The notes beneath the pieces were generated by a model. It ran no database searches, had not been told where the DNA came from, and saw nothing but the letters and a program-made list of their open reading frames with translations. 64,000 nucleotides of DNA. Origin: Poecilobothrus nobilitatus (lineage: Eukaryota > Arthropoda > Insecta > Diptera > Dolichopodidae). The stretch spans positions 213,486,093 through 213,550,092 of the forward strand of contig OX352773.1 in assembly GCA_947095535.1 (NCBI GenBank), in the 5' to 3' direction. Position numbers and translations under genes: made by a program. Below, in pieces: positions 46,075 to 57,774 of this stretch; positions within the stretch are counted from its first letter, which is position 1, and each line of letters begins with the position of its first letter.

Positions 46075-46885
46075 CATTACGTCCGTATACGAAAATTTAG
46101 CCTCATTTTTACTGCATCCTGAAATATGTTTTTATACTTGATCCTATTTTCGTTGAACACGGTGCCACCCCACTATATCGATATAACACGATATTAACCT
46201 TGTTGTAAGAAAGTTACTTGCACTAAATCACATATAAGCTAAAGTTTAAGTAAGCTAAGTTTACGTAATGAATATTGATTTTACTTTAGTCTCCCTATAC
46301 GGAAGTTCAGGCTTATTTTTTACTGCATTCTGGAATATATGTTTTGTACTTGATCGTATTTTCATTTAATACGATGTCACCCCACGATATCGATATAACA
46401 CGATATTAAATTTGTTGTAAGAAAGTTACTTGCACTAAATCACATATAAGCTAAAGTTTAAATAAGGAAGCTAAGTTTACGGAATGAATATTGATTTTAC
46501 TTTAGTCTCCCTATACGGAAGTTCAGGCTTATTTTCACTGCATTCTGGAATATATGTTTTGTACTTGATCGTATTTTCATTTAATACGATGTCACCCCAC
46601 GATATCGATATAACACGATATTAACTTTGTTGTAAGAAAGTTACTTGCACTAAATCACATATAAGCTAAAGTTTAAATAAGGAAGCTAAGTTTACGGAAT
46701 GAATATTGATGTTACTTTAGTCTCCCTATACGGAAATTCAGGCTTATTTTTACTGCATTCTGGAATATATGTTTTGTACTTGATCGTATTTTCATTTAAT
46801 ACGATGTCACCCCACGATATCGATATAACACTATATTAACTTTGTTATAAGAAAGTTACCTGTAGTAAATAACATATATGTACAT
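46075..46885. repeat. 215-bp tandem array with TATCGATA motifs
   Basis: About 3.7 units are marked by TGGAATATATG or variants at about 46120, 46331, 46546 and 46761, so the period is 215 bp (211 for the first step). Each unit carries ACCCCAC then TATCGATA (46176, 46388, 46603 and 46818) and usually flanking CGATA copies, as in ACGATATCGATATAACACGA. Other unit landmarks are GTAAGAAAGTTACTTGC, AAGCTAAGTTTACGGAATG and CTCCCTATACGG. Units 2 and 3 look almost identical; units 1 and 4 are more diverged. A related single stretch (AAGCTAAACTTACGGAAT) is at about 42458. Confidence 0.9.
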
Positions 46886-47689
46886 AATATTAATGTACCT
46901 ATATGTACGGTATATAAACATTCCTTTTACAAAACAAATAAAAAAAAAATACTAGCTTTTAAATATAAATTTTATTCTTCAGTTAATTTGTAATTTAATT
47001 AACAAAATAAACACTACTAGCATTAACAAAATCTTTTAATTCTTTATACGCGTAAAATTTACTTTTACTTAAATTTTATTAACTTAACGAAAAAATCTGA
47101 AGTTTTTGATCCGAAGGAGTTAAAAGTTTCCGTAGTTGATTATATCCTTTAAAAAAATAGTTCAATTAAAAAAGTCCTTTAATGAAGCTTTTGTTTTTCG
47201 TTAATAGTTCGTTGAAGTAAATCAATCGAAAAAAATTAATATATTTGGGCTAACGAATACTTTTTTCTATCTGGAGAAATTGGTTTATACTTTAAACAAC
47301 CAAGACCTCCTTCTACTTCTCTCTACATGTTTAACAAAATAAATCCGTTACATTTTTAAGAAACTATTTTTTTTAAGTATAGATAATCCTTTGAATAATT
47401 CTTTACATTTTACTTAATTATGTTTAAATTAATTATATAATAACTTTCGATTTAAAATATTATTTCCCCTGAAACCCTGAAACATTTAATCAGTATTAGT
47501 AAGAAGAAAATAATAAAATTAAGCTAGTTTTGAAATATGTGTATAAATTCTTATAAAATAAACTAAAATAGATAAAAAAAAATTAAAACCTACAAACAAA
47601 ATTTATAATTTTAAATCAAACACATTCTTTATAGCGACAATAATTGACATAATAAGTAATTTATTGCAATTAAATCTGGTTAAACTAAT

Positions 47690-48506
47690 AAATTTACTTC
47701 AATTGAAAAGAAAGAGATAGAGAAGAATTGTATAAAGATTAAATAAAAATAAAGAAATAAAAACCAATAAAAGGAGGATAATAAAAATCACAGCTAAGAT
47801 ATTAGAGAAGCACTATAGAGAAAGTATGTTCCGGAATTTGAATTAAAGAGAAATAAATACGAAAATTAGTTTAAAGAATGTTGTTGTTCTAATTGAACGA
47901 ACTTTGAACTACTAATAAAATTAAAATTCATCAGATTTACCATGAAAAGCATCAAATATCAATACGTTTTGTTCTAATTATTTTTCGGCGTCAATAAAAG
48001 AAGAGCATAATTAAGTACTTTAATTACTTATAAAGTAAATTTTTTATGGAAGGGCCTCGGTAGCCTAGTAGGTAAACACCGAGGGAGTTTCGGTTCGGAA
48101 ATTTACTTCAATTGAAAAGAAAGAGATAGAGAAGAATTGTATAAAGATTAAATAAAAATAAAGAAATAAAAACCAATAAAAGGAGGATAATAAAAATCAC
48201 AGCTAAGATATTAGAGAAGCACTATAGAGAAAGTATGTTCCGGAATTTGAATTAAAGAGAAATAAATACGAAAATTAGTTTAAAGAATGTTGTTGTTCTA
48301 ATTGAACGAACTTTGAACTACTAATAAAATTAAAATTCATCAGATTTACCATGAAAAGCATCAAATATCAATACGTTTTGTTCTAATTATTTTTCGGCGT
48401 CAATAAAAGAAGAGCATAATTAAGTACTTTAATTACTTATAAAGTAAATTTTTTATGGAAGGGCCTCGGTAGCCTAGTAGGTAAACACCGAGGGAGTTTC
48501 GGTTCG
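47690..48506 (+). repeat. 409-bp direct tandem duplication
   Basis: The segment from AAATTTACTTCAATTG to GAGTTTCGGTTCG is repeated head to tail, copy 1 at 47690-48097 and copy 2 at 48099-48506, offset 409. I see no difference between the copies. The right edge cuts the SINE at 48461 after GGTTCG, so the duplication is younger than that insertion. It holds no gene. A recent duplication or an assembly artefact would look the same. Confidence 0.92.
48052..48097 (+). mobile_element. SINE head stub created by duplication
   Basis: These 46 bases repeat the start of the SINE at 48461 exactly, including its internal deletion, and stop at GGTTCG. They arose by the 409-bp duplication and are not an independent insertion. 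Confidence 0.85.
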
Positions 48507-48629
48507 AATCCCACACACGTTGTAAGAGTAATTCCCCCTTACGACATGTACAGCCACGCCTGAAAAGGAAAGTCTGTGTAATTTCTTTGTTACATTTATG
48601 TGGAAATGCTGTAAAAAAAATAAAAAAAA
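48461..48629 (+). mobile_element. tRNA-derived SINE with shortened head
   Basis: The head GGGCCTCGGTAGCCTAGTAGG runs straight into TAAACACCGAGGGAG, so the segment that reads AGAGCGTATAA in other copies has been lost. The B box GGTTCGAATCCCACAC and the body are intact, followed by an A-rich tail. TTTTTATGG lies on both sides (in TTTTTTATGGAA before and TTTTTATGGGCC after), a likely target duplication. Its first 46 bases are inside the duplicated segment described at 47690-48506. Confidence 0.85.
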
Positions 48630-48872
48630 ATTTTTATGGGCCATATCTTGGTTCAAAGAGCTTTCAAAGAATTGAACTTACATACCGTTTGTTCTCGTGC
48701 AGTTCCTCATCATTACATATAAGTTGGCGAATTCATATAAACCTAAATCTACGCAAATTTAAAAAAAACTGATTTTCTCCACTTACTTGTTACATTAATT
48801 ACAAATATCAAAAGCTTTTTCATATAATAAGCCTAAATATATGCAAAAAAAACCTAAAATAATACAAAAATA

Positions 48873-48928
48873 GAAATCGGTGATCTAAAGTGGTTAAGCG
48901 CTTGGCTTTTTAACCGAGAAAGTATAAT
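48873..48928 (+). pseudogene. Truncated tRNA-like fragment
   Basis: TGATCTAAAGTGGTTAAGCG followed by CTTGGCTTTTTAACCGAG looks like the D arm and anticodon arm of a tRNA. The anticodon-type stem CTTGG/CCGAG encloses an eight-base loop. The T arm and acceptor 3' half are absent because the sequence breaks off into AT-rich DNA. It is a fragment and cannot be functional. Confidence 0.45.
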
Positions 48929-48929
48929 A

Positions 48930-51345
48930 TATATTATATAATATAAACAAAATAAATAATATAACTATAAAAATAAAAATAAAATATAAATAGGTTGAAT
49001 ATTACAATGTCCTTAGTTGCTAATGATTTAAAGTAGCTGATGGTTAACAGTATTGTATTATCCTATCTGATTTGTAATATCAAATATAAATAAAAAAAAC
49101 TTGAAGATTAATTAAAATTGTTAATTTAGTGATCCCGAATGCCACTGATCCTAAACACATCTTACAATATATATATTTACAATTAATATTTTAAATTTCT
49201 AATTATTTTTTCCATTACTTGAGTAGGAAGACCACCAAAAAGTTTTAATTAAGGAACTTTTTTCTTCCTAACCATTCTTCACTAATAAATAATTAAAAAA
49301 AAATTAAACTTTTAATCGAAATGTTTATATCATATTCGTAGATGAAATTTACAATAAAGTGAATTTAATTTTAGTTAAATGTTAAATGTACTTCAGAAAT
49401 GAATAATTGAAATTTCTTCTTTAAAAATAAAATTTACCATAATGTGAATCCAAATTGTAAATAAAAGATTCCGAAAAAATAAATTTTAATTTTAAAAATC
49501 AATCATTTTATTCAATTTTACGAACATCAATTAATAATATAAGATACATTTTTGTCTAAATCTATAATATTCAATATTGTGATTCTTTTTTTTTTTTTTT
49601 TTGACTCAAAACCTATAAAATATATTTTATGACTCTATTTATATTTTATATTTATCTCATTTTTTATTATATTTTTCTCTCACTCTTTTATATATTATTT
49701 ATCACCATTTTGTTTATTACGACACTTTTTTGATATATAAATAGCACACAAAATAAAATATAAATCTTAAAACTCTTTATTTTTAAATAACAGCACATAG
49801 AGCAAGTATACAAAATTTATATTCGCTAAATGTTAGTAAATTTTTATTTATTTATTTTTTTTTCTGTTTTTTTTTTTTTTTGTATTTCTAATGTACATAT
49901 GAATAAATCTCTAAAAACAAAACATACAATATTTTCTTTATATGTGCAATTTTTAGTACTTACAAAATAATGCCACCAGTATTTTTTTTTTTTTTTTATT
50001 TTAGAATTGGCACCTACAAAATGTGTCAAACAATCGTGACAAATTCTTATAGTTCACAATATTTATTTTAATTTTTTATTACCTTACAAAATAAATGTAC
50101 ATACATATTATGTACATATGTATGTATTTTATATTATTAAAGCTATTAAAATAATTTCTTTATTCTAGAAAATTATTACCCTAAAAAGAATTTATACTTG
50201 TCTAAATATAAGAAAATATGTATGTAGATAGGATTGAGTTATTATTGTCGTCATCAGACCATTGTGAATAATATGGTATGTTTGTGGTACTATAGAGAGA
50301 TTAAAAGTGTTATTCTTATAATGAATCTATTCTTTAGTTGAATAATGTTATATTTACTATGGAAATTTGTTTTTTTTTTTTATAGTTGATTATAAATTAA
50401 ATATATATTCATTTGTTTAGCTAATATGTATATCTATGTATACATAGATATATGTATATGAATTCAAAGGGTTTTAAAAATACAATCAAACTAAATTAAT
50501 GTTATACGAAAAATGAATTTTTTATTTGACATTGCTATTTCGAGGTGCACTATGAATTTTCTAGAGATCAAGAATAAACCAAAATACAATACTAAATCAA
50601 TCAAAAATTTGTATATCATTGAATTTTGTAAATAAAAGCGGGTGTAATTGTATGAGAATATGTGAGATAAAAAAAGAATAGTAAAAGAGGTTAACGTATA
50701 ATAATGGAATTTTATATCGTTTGTTAGAAGAAATTGACTAAACCGAAAAATATTAATTAAATTTCTTATAATAACTTTAAAACTATTAGATTAATGTTAA
50801 ACAATGAATCAACGGAAGCTACAATAACATTAGATTTTATATAATACTATTATAGGTATATATCAAAATTTTAAATAAATAAATTAGATAGTCAATTTAA
50901 AAATGTGTGGTTCTGAGTTAAACTCAAAATACCTCTAATTGGCAATCCTATTATTCAGGTAATATTTAATCATCTTAACATACGTCAAAATATCTTGTAG
51001 GTAATAGCACCTGTTGTTCTATTAAACTAAACTAAATAATGCCTCTCTTTTAATAATTTCAACGCGAACATAGGGACAAACATAGGTTGTTAAAAGCTAG
51101 TTATGAAAACTTATTTATCATGAGAACCGCTAAGGCGTAATCTTCCATGCTTCCATCCCAATTTTATTAACATCTGATAGAATATATAGTCCATTATATA
51201 ATTTGCAACTGTTGAAAAATAACCTGTGCAGATTTGCTTCCCATTTACTTTCCAATTCTCCCTTATTATCTTACTTCCCACCAATTCCTCTTCCTATTAT
51301 TTAAACTTACTATAACTTTGTCTTAAGAGTTTAAAAAATAATTAT
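48930..51345. other. AT-rich intron stretch
   Basis: TACATA-type palindromic microsatellites begin here (about 50098-50130 and 50428-50460). A weak AG|GT pair at 50958/50959 follows a short pyrimidine tract. No gene is seen. Confidence 0.5.
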
Positions 51346-51348
51346 TTA

Positions 51349-51530
51349 GGGGCCTCCGTGGCATAGTAGGTAAGAGCGTATAACACCGAGGCAGTGTGAA
51401 TTCGAATCTCATACGCGTCATAAGAGTACTTTCCCCTTACAACATGTACAGCCACGCTTGAAAAGGAAAAGCTGTGTAATTTCCTTGTTACATTTATGTG
51501 GCAGGGAAATACACTAAAAAACAAAAAAAA
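51349..51530 (+). mobile_element. tRNA-derived SINE, full length
   Basis: It starts GGGGCCTCCGTGGCATAGTA, with GGTAAGAGCGTATAACACC next. The B-box region is GAATTCGAATCTCATACG, somewhat decayed. The body (GTACAGCCACGCTTGAAAAGG) and the CATTTATGTGGCAGGGAAAT end are present before an A-rich tail. No clear target duplication is visible. Confidence 0.85.
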
Positions 51531-52688
51531 TTCAAAAACGTTTTATGAACTGTTCTCTTGTACTTATTTTAAATATTTTTGCAAAAAGCTGCAATATAAA
51601 CAACGTATTGAAAAAATCTAATAATCAAAAATGAGAACCATCATTTTGATTTTGGCTTTATTTTGTAATTTTAGTGAACAATAAATTCCAGATATACAAT
51701 AAAAACACCAACATTAAAAGCCACCCTCCTATAATAGTACATAATATATATATATATGTATGTATATATATACATACATATATATCTATATTATTATGTA
51801 CACACAATAATATAAACAATAAACATCAGAGCATTGCATACAAAAAGTTGAATTTAAAGATACATACATATGTACATACCCTACCTACTGAACAGCATAT
51901 ATAAATTAGATTTACGAGAACACTTGATATATGCATAAAAGTTTTGTTTATCGATATATGGTATGAATGTAAGCAACATTCGAAACTTTTGGTCATGAGC
52001 GAATAAATTTGTTAATAGTTTTTTTTTTTTTATTCTCTTAAATAGATACCATAGATCGGGACATAGATTTGTTTTTTTTTTTGCTTTTTGGTATAAAATG
52101 TTTTGCAGTGTTGTTTTTTATTTAGAATCGCGGTATCTATAACTGTACTGAGATATTGACATACCTATGTACAAACTTCTATTTAAAATTTCGAAGATAC
52201 AAAAATAAATAAAGCAAAAACTTTAAAAAACACCAAAAAAATAACAAATCAAATGTTTTTTCTTTTCTGTTTTTGAGTTACTAAACGATGTTTTGTTTTT
52301 TTAAATGTTTATTGGTTTTTGTCTTTGTTATTGTTATTATTTTATTTGTGCCTGGGTGATTTTTTTTTTGCATTTTGTTTTTTTTTGTTTGAATGTAAAT
52401 TTTATGAGAATTTTCAGATCCAAACATGGAATTCTAAGAGACAAAAATTAAGTTTGTAGGTATAAAAAAAAAATATAAATTTTTGTTTGTTTTTTTTTTT
52501 TTTGTAAATGGAATTTTGGGTTGGGATTTGGTTTTGTTTATTACTTATAAACTTTGTTGTTTTTAATATGCAATAATGTACTTTGGGACAATCTTATTAT
52601 GGGTCTACTATTTATTGAATCAAAAATCGATTTCATATTTTTACTTAAAAAGTTTTTGTACACGTACTTACATATGAACATATTTAGG

Positions 52689-53172
52689 TTAAGGGTAGAT
52701 ATAATAAATTATTCATTACATTTATGACACCTTGAAAGTATGAGATAAATATAGAAAAGTACCGTAGTAGTGTATATATAAAAGTAATAATAGTGTATAT
52801 ATTCTTGCTCTTCCTCGATCTTTAAGTTGTTTTATCTATATACGTCCATCGGTCCATATAACATTCCGTCAGTAGTAAATATTAGACTGTCAGTAATGAA
52901 TGCCAGTTTTATTATTGAAATTGAAGACGGGTTCGTGAAGGCAAACGAAAAAGTTTCGAGTAGTTTCAAAATTTACATGCTCTTATTTTGCTAATTAAAA
53001 AGTTAAAAATCTGAAATTTATCAACTTCTGTAAAATTGGGTTTGCTTTGCGCAACTTTATTGAGTAACTGTTATAAAACTAAGAAAATTACATAAATATA
53101 TCGCAGTACTTTATTAAGTCACATACATACTTAAAATTTCTAAAATATCTTAAAAAATCTTCCTCGTTTTTT
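52689..53172 (-). mobile_element. Hairpin-ended repeat, subfamily B, degraded copy
   Basis: On the minus strand it begins AAAACGAGGAAGA at 53172. It ends with a block equivalent to TTTGACACT...GGTGTCATAAATG...TATACCC at 52689. The GGAC core has decayed (ACGTCCATCGGTCC on the plus strand at about 52843). It is shorter and more diverged than the copy at 40704. Confidence 0.5.
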
Positions 53173-53174
53173 AT

Positions 53175-55365
53175 TTAATTGTAAGCATTCTATACTTGAA
53201 TAAATGTTACATATTGAGCCAGAAATTAAACTATCCCGATCTAAATATTATTACATTATATTATGTACATTAAATTTGATACGAATAAATCAATTTCTTT
53301 ATTTCGAACATATGTACTTATGTATATACGAGTATATCACATTGATTGCCCACATGAGTAGAAAATATTAAAATATTGCATGTTTCCATTAAATTATTAA
53401 TGGCAACATTTTCATTTTGAAGGTAAATTTAAGCACTTATTAAATTAGGGTTACCAGATTTCCATTTTAAAAAAGGAATGACTTAAAAAAAATGGATAAA
53501 ATTACAACACTTGAAACACAAAAAATAACAAAACATTTACATTTATATTATTTTTGTAAATCAAAATCATTATTATTAAATAAATAGGTACATATGTACT
53601 CATTATCACTAAAATCTATATAAAATAAGATCTGGTGTAATAAAAAAATCTCTTCTTTTATCATGTGCCCAAGGTATCGCACTTTTTCAGCTTTAATAAA
53701 TGTAACTATGTATAATTCAGCTTTAATAAATGTAACTTTGCCTTCGATAATGTCAAAAAATTCCTTTTTAATTATTTAAACATTTTTAATCTGATTCATT
53801 TCCATAATAGGACCGGTGGTCACCTTAATATAGGCACAAAATATTAATTAATGTATCTTTAGATTATTACCTACATACATATTTATATTTATCTATATTT
53901 TAGCATTAATAAACCAATAATTTTGTGTTTTGGTTTTTTTATTCAATTTCAATCAATTTCTGCAACTTATGATGTCATAAATGGCTCTTATTTTTTTTTT
54001 TTTTCTTGTAGATTTTGTACTTCTATTATTGTTGTTGCTAAATATTTTGTATCTTTAGATTGTAAAGTTAGAGAAGAAAAAAAATTAGAGGGCGACTTTC
54101 ACTGATTTGTATATTTGTATAGTTTTTATTGTTGATATTGAATTTTTATTATATCTATGAATAGGTACGTTATGTAAAATTTTATTACAAAACCGTTCAT
54201 AATTTTTTTTTTTGTTTTTTTAAAGTGTTTTTTGGATAAATGAGTTAAAAATTGGTTTTAGTGATGAACTTTTTGCTGAATATAAACCATTTTGTGAATT
54301 TTATCACTTTAAAGTTTAGAGTTAGTATTAATCGTAATCTTGATATGGAAATTTGTATAGAATTTAGATATAAATTTAATTACTATTAATATTTGGTGAA
54401 TTTCAAATAAAGTGAAAATAAAGATTTTACATAGAAAAGTAAAGTGCAAATTTTAATTTAGAACTTTTTTTTTATAAATGTTTTAATATGTAGATATATA
54501 TATATATGTATGTATAAAATAATTTTTCTCTTTAATTTGTTAAGAAGAAATTCCCTACATAATATGTATGCATTTAAAAAAAAAATTATTTTTAACATGT
54601 TTATTTACTTATGGTGTTTTTTTTAACTATAAGCATATTCTTGTTTTAAAACTTTTGACTTTTGTTTGGAGTACGCTGCTTTCAACTATAATTTGTAAGT
54701 TTTTATACCAGATTAAATTTTCTCATAATATAAATACGTCAGTCAATCAGACAGTTGCCTTGCCATTGCCACTATACTACAGCCGAAACACTCAATTAAT
54801 TTTCCGAAAATTAACCGAAAACTTGTTTTGTTAATCGTTATTTTATTACTTACTTATTACTTTCGTGGTTGAATTGTTGAGTAAATGTCAATTAAAAAAT
54901 ATATTTTTGTACTCAGAGAAAATTTTTTTTATTGGTATTAAAGATTTTTTAGAACTCTTTTTACACTTTACATATATGCTACTCTACTACTTAGAAGTTA
55001 GAACAATGAAAAAGAAAAGGAAAAAAAAAAATAAAAGCTTTTTAAATTATATTACATAATTTGTTTGTAATGTTATGTGATGTGAGTATAGTGACTAGTG
55101 AGTACCAGTACATACCGATTCATAAAGTGAAAGGATGAGTTCATACAAACTATTTTTGGATTATTTTAGTTTTTTTTTACAAATTATGAATGAAAATACC
55201 GAATTATTTATTTTTTAATAAAATTAGGAAACATCATAAATTATTTTGTAGATATTTAATTAAAAAGGTATTTCAACATAGAAATAAGTTTCCCGAAAAA
55301 AAAACAAAATTTTCCAAAAGATTTATACACAAATAATTTCCTTTCCAAGATATTTTTTTTTGAAA
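53175..55365. other. AT-rich intron stretch
   Basis: The frames at 53923, 54568 and 54865 are Phe/Leu/Lys-rich and lack splice or start context. The 30-bp repeat at 53686 is the only clear structure. Confidence 0.5.
53686..53736. repeat. 30-bp direct repeat
   Basis: TTCAGCTTTAATAAATGTAAC occurs twice at an offset of 30 bases, with TATGTATAA between the copies. It is a simple local duplication. Confidence 0.85.
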
Positions 55366-55368
55366 AAA

Positions 55369-55415
55369 ATGATTTTGTTTAAATACTCCATCTTGGCCGT
55401 CTTGGCATTGCTTAG
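55369..55415 (+). CDS. Candidate first exon encoding a signal peptide
   Basis: An ATG in an A-rich context (GAAAAAAATGA) opens 15 codons reading MILFKYSILAVLALL, then AG before GTAATA. A short basic start followed by a hydrophobic run is the form of a signal peptide, and insect genes for secreted or cuticular proteins often split their signal peptide with an early intron. CTCCATCTTGGCCGTCTTGG is strikingly GC-rich for this region. No second exon in the required phase (2) was found nearby with a convincing acceptor. It may be the start of a nested gene, a relic, or chance. Confidence 0.3.
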
Positions 55416-55848
55416 GTAATAAATCAATTTATTAATTTTTTAATTTGATAAACTTTTGATCGGCTTCGTTTTGAAACTTACATCTGTTATAATATTTTAC
55501 TTATTTTTTTTTTCGTTTATGTGCCGGTACAAGTTGAATTCTAATCTACAAAATAACATTTTGCCTCATATCTTTTGACAAAAAGAGACGTTTTGAAACT
55601 TTCCGTTTGCTAATAATTAGATACTTTCAAAAAGAACATACATACACTTTCTAAAAAAAAATACATATATTCTGGAAAAAGGGTATAACTCTTATTTTGT
55701 AACCAACTCTGAAATCCCCTTGACCTTAACTTATTATTTTTTTTACATATAAATATTTCAATAATAGAGCATGTTTTTTTTAAATATTATTTTGTTAAAT
55801 GTCTTTTTGTGAAATAACATTTTGCTGCAAGTTTTTTGTCAAATAGCA

Positions 55849-56282
55849 AGATACTTTTCTAAAACGTCAAAAATTTTCATAAATATTTTTGACGTCGTCG
55901 TCAAAAATTCTAAAACTATTTTAATCGGCAATATTTGCAAAAATCAACGCACTGCTACTGCTACTGCAAATGTCAAATATTTTCACCATTCGTATTTGTT
56001 AATTGTTAGCGTCCTTAGTTAAAATGGCTGAAATAGAATTAAGGTAAAAATATTGTTTTTATATTATTTAGTGAACATTTAAAAGTAATTTTTTAAATTT
56101 TAGTACTGAGAATCAGGCATAGAGCAATGCCTAGTTGAAATTATTAATTAAGCGGCAATCATTTCAAATTTCTAAAACATCAATGACAAATGCAAATAAT
56201 TGCTAAAATGAATGACTGTAAATCAAATACAATCATCATCAACGCAAGAGTGTCAAATTGTCGACGTTTTAGAAAAGTACCT
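55849..56282. repeat. Segment bounded by a 20-bp inverted repeat
   Basis: AGATACTTTTCTAAAACGTC (55849) and its complement with one change, GACGTTTTAGAAAAGTACCT (56263), bracket 434 bp. Just inside the left arm is a further hairpin, CGTCAAAAAT/ATTTTTGACG (55865-55874 and 55885-55894). No target duplication was seen. It may be a small TIR element that has captured a gene piece. Confidence 0.55.
56024..56120 (+). pseudogene. Gene-like start with a 60-bp intron, probably dead
   Basis: ATGGCTGAAATAGAATTAAG (MAEIEL) ends at a GTAAAA donor (56044). An acceptor AATTTTTTAAATTTTAG lies at 56103, giving a 60-bp intron of normal fly size. Joined, the frame adds STENQA and stops at TAG. A one-base shift gives EQCLVEIIN, stop, AAIISNF, stop, NINDKCK, which looks like decayed coding sequence. 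The whole is enclosed by a 20-bp inverted repeat (55849-55868 and 56263-56282). No family is recognised. Confidence 0.3.
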
Positions 56283-56990
56283 AAGTGGCGAAATACTTTT
56301 TTGGGAAATGTGTTGATTTTGTGTTTCTATTTTTATTAATTATTTGTTATAAGAAAATATTATTTTTTCATTATTAAAAACAAAATCAGGACTATTAAAA
56401 ATCTTTACCATGCCATCATTTTTACAAGTTTTTTCTATTTACAAAATTAATTGCATATTCTTATGTACTCGTATTTTGTATATATGTTTAATAATACTAA
56501 TTAAATTTCAGAAGGATCTATATGTATACATATACATACATATATATTATGCAGAGACATATTTGAAATTAATATGTTAATGATTATAAAACTGTAATTT
56601 TTCATTTTAAATCCCATCAAAAAATTTTAAAATTTAATCTAATTCAGACAATTATTGTTTTTTTCAAACTCATAAATTTTTTTTTCCCTTGCCACTCCTA
56701 TGAGGAGTATAGGGCATCCACTAAGTCATTTATTATTCATATTTGACTAAGCTTCAGTTTCGTTAATTATTAATTTTACTAAGCCGTTGATTACTCGGCT
56801 GTAGCTATTGTACAAGAAAGACGTTTCTTTTTTATTTCTACGCCATCTATTATCTTACATTATTATTTTATTATATATTACAATATGATATTAATTATAA
56901 TTTATAAGACATACATACATACATATATATTTATTTTTAATTTAATTTTATATAAGAAAAATCTATATTATTTTTTATTAATCTAAATGA

Positions 56991-57062
56991 TCCAGCCGGG
57001 GTTTGAACGCGAGACCCTTCATATGAAAGGCCGTTGTCCTAACCACTACACTATTGGCTGGA
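56991..57062 (-). tRNA. tRNA-like pseudogene or SINE head
   Basis: Seventy-two bases on the minus strand run from TCCAGCC to GGCTGGA, a perfect 7-bp end pairing. GTGTAGTGGTTAGGAC resembles an A box, and GCGTTCAAACCCC fits a B box (GTTCAAACC). The middle, GGCCTTTCATATGAAGG, does not make a proper 5-bp anticodon stem with a 7-base loop, and the D and T stems pair poorly. I therefore take it as a tRNA-derived pseudogene or a solitary SINE head, not a working tRNA. No isotype is assigned. Confidence 0.5.
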
Positions 57063-57774
57063 TATATTTTTTTTTTAAGAACTGTTAAATTTTGTTACGT
57101 CAATATTATTTTTAAGTTCAGTATAAAAGTTTCAAAATGCATATCATTAAATTTAAATAAAACTATTTCTTACAAATGTTCTTAAATACAAAAAAAAAAA
57201 AAAAAACTTAAACTCTCAGAAAATTTTAATTTTAAATTATCGAGAAGTCATAGACCTTTTTTAGCACTTTTTTTTTTATTGAAAAAAATACAACAAAAAA
57301 AAAATCAGCTGTCTCCACCACAGGACCGACCGCCACTACACAAAAAGTACAATGCCAAAATTTATAGATTTTTTACATAATAATTTATATCAAAGCAAAA
57401 TAACTTCTAATAATTTAATAACATTTTGTTTTATTCAATAAAAATAATTATATGCAAAGAAATCGTAAAAATATATGTACATTCATTCATACATCCATTT
57501 ATTATTATTATTATTGTAATGTAGATACATGATTTTTTTTTCATTCAAAAAATAATATTAAAAGTAAAAAATAATAAAAACTGTAAACAAATACAAAACA
57601 AACATAAGATTAATATTAAATCTGCTAACAAAAATTTTACCGTTTTAATTTTATGTCATCAACAAATGAATAATATGCATTGGCATAGATATAAGTACAT
57701 ACATATGTATGTATAAAAAATTTTAGAGATATAAAAAAAAAAACAAAAAAAAATTGTTCATATAAATTCATATG

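Noticed and set aside
51674..51904. Frame of 76 codons rich in Ile, Tyr and His
   Set aside because: It is a translation of TATATA/TACATA microsatellite DNA.
57280..57360. GC-rich CAGCTGTCTCCACCACAGG patch as second exon of the signal-peptide candidate
   Set aside because: It follows an A-rich run without a pyrimidine tract. The phase fits, but the resulting peptide has no secreted-protein character.
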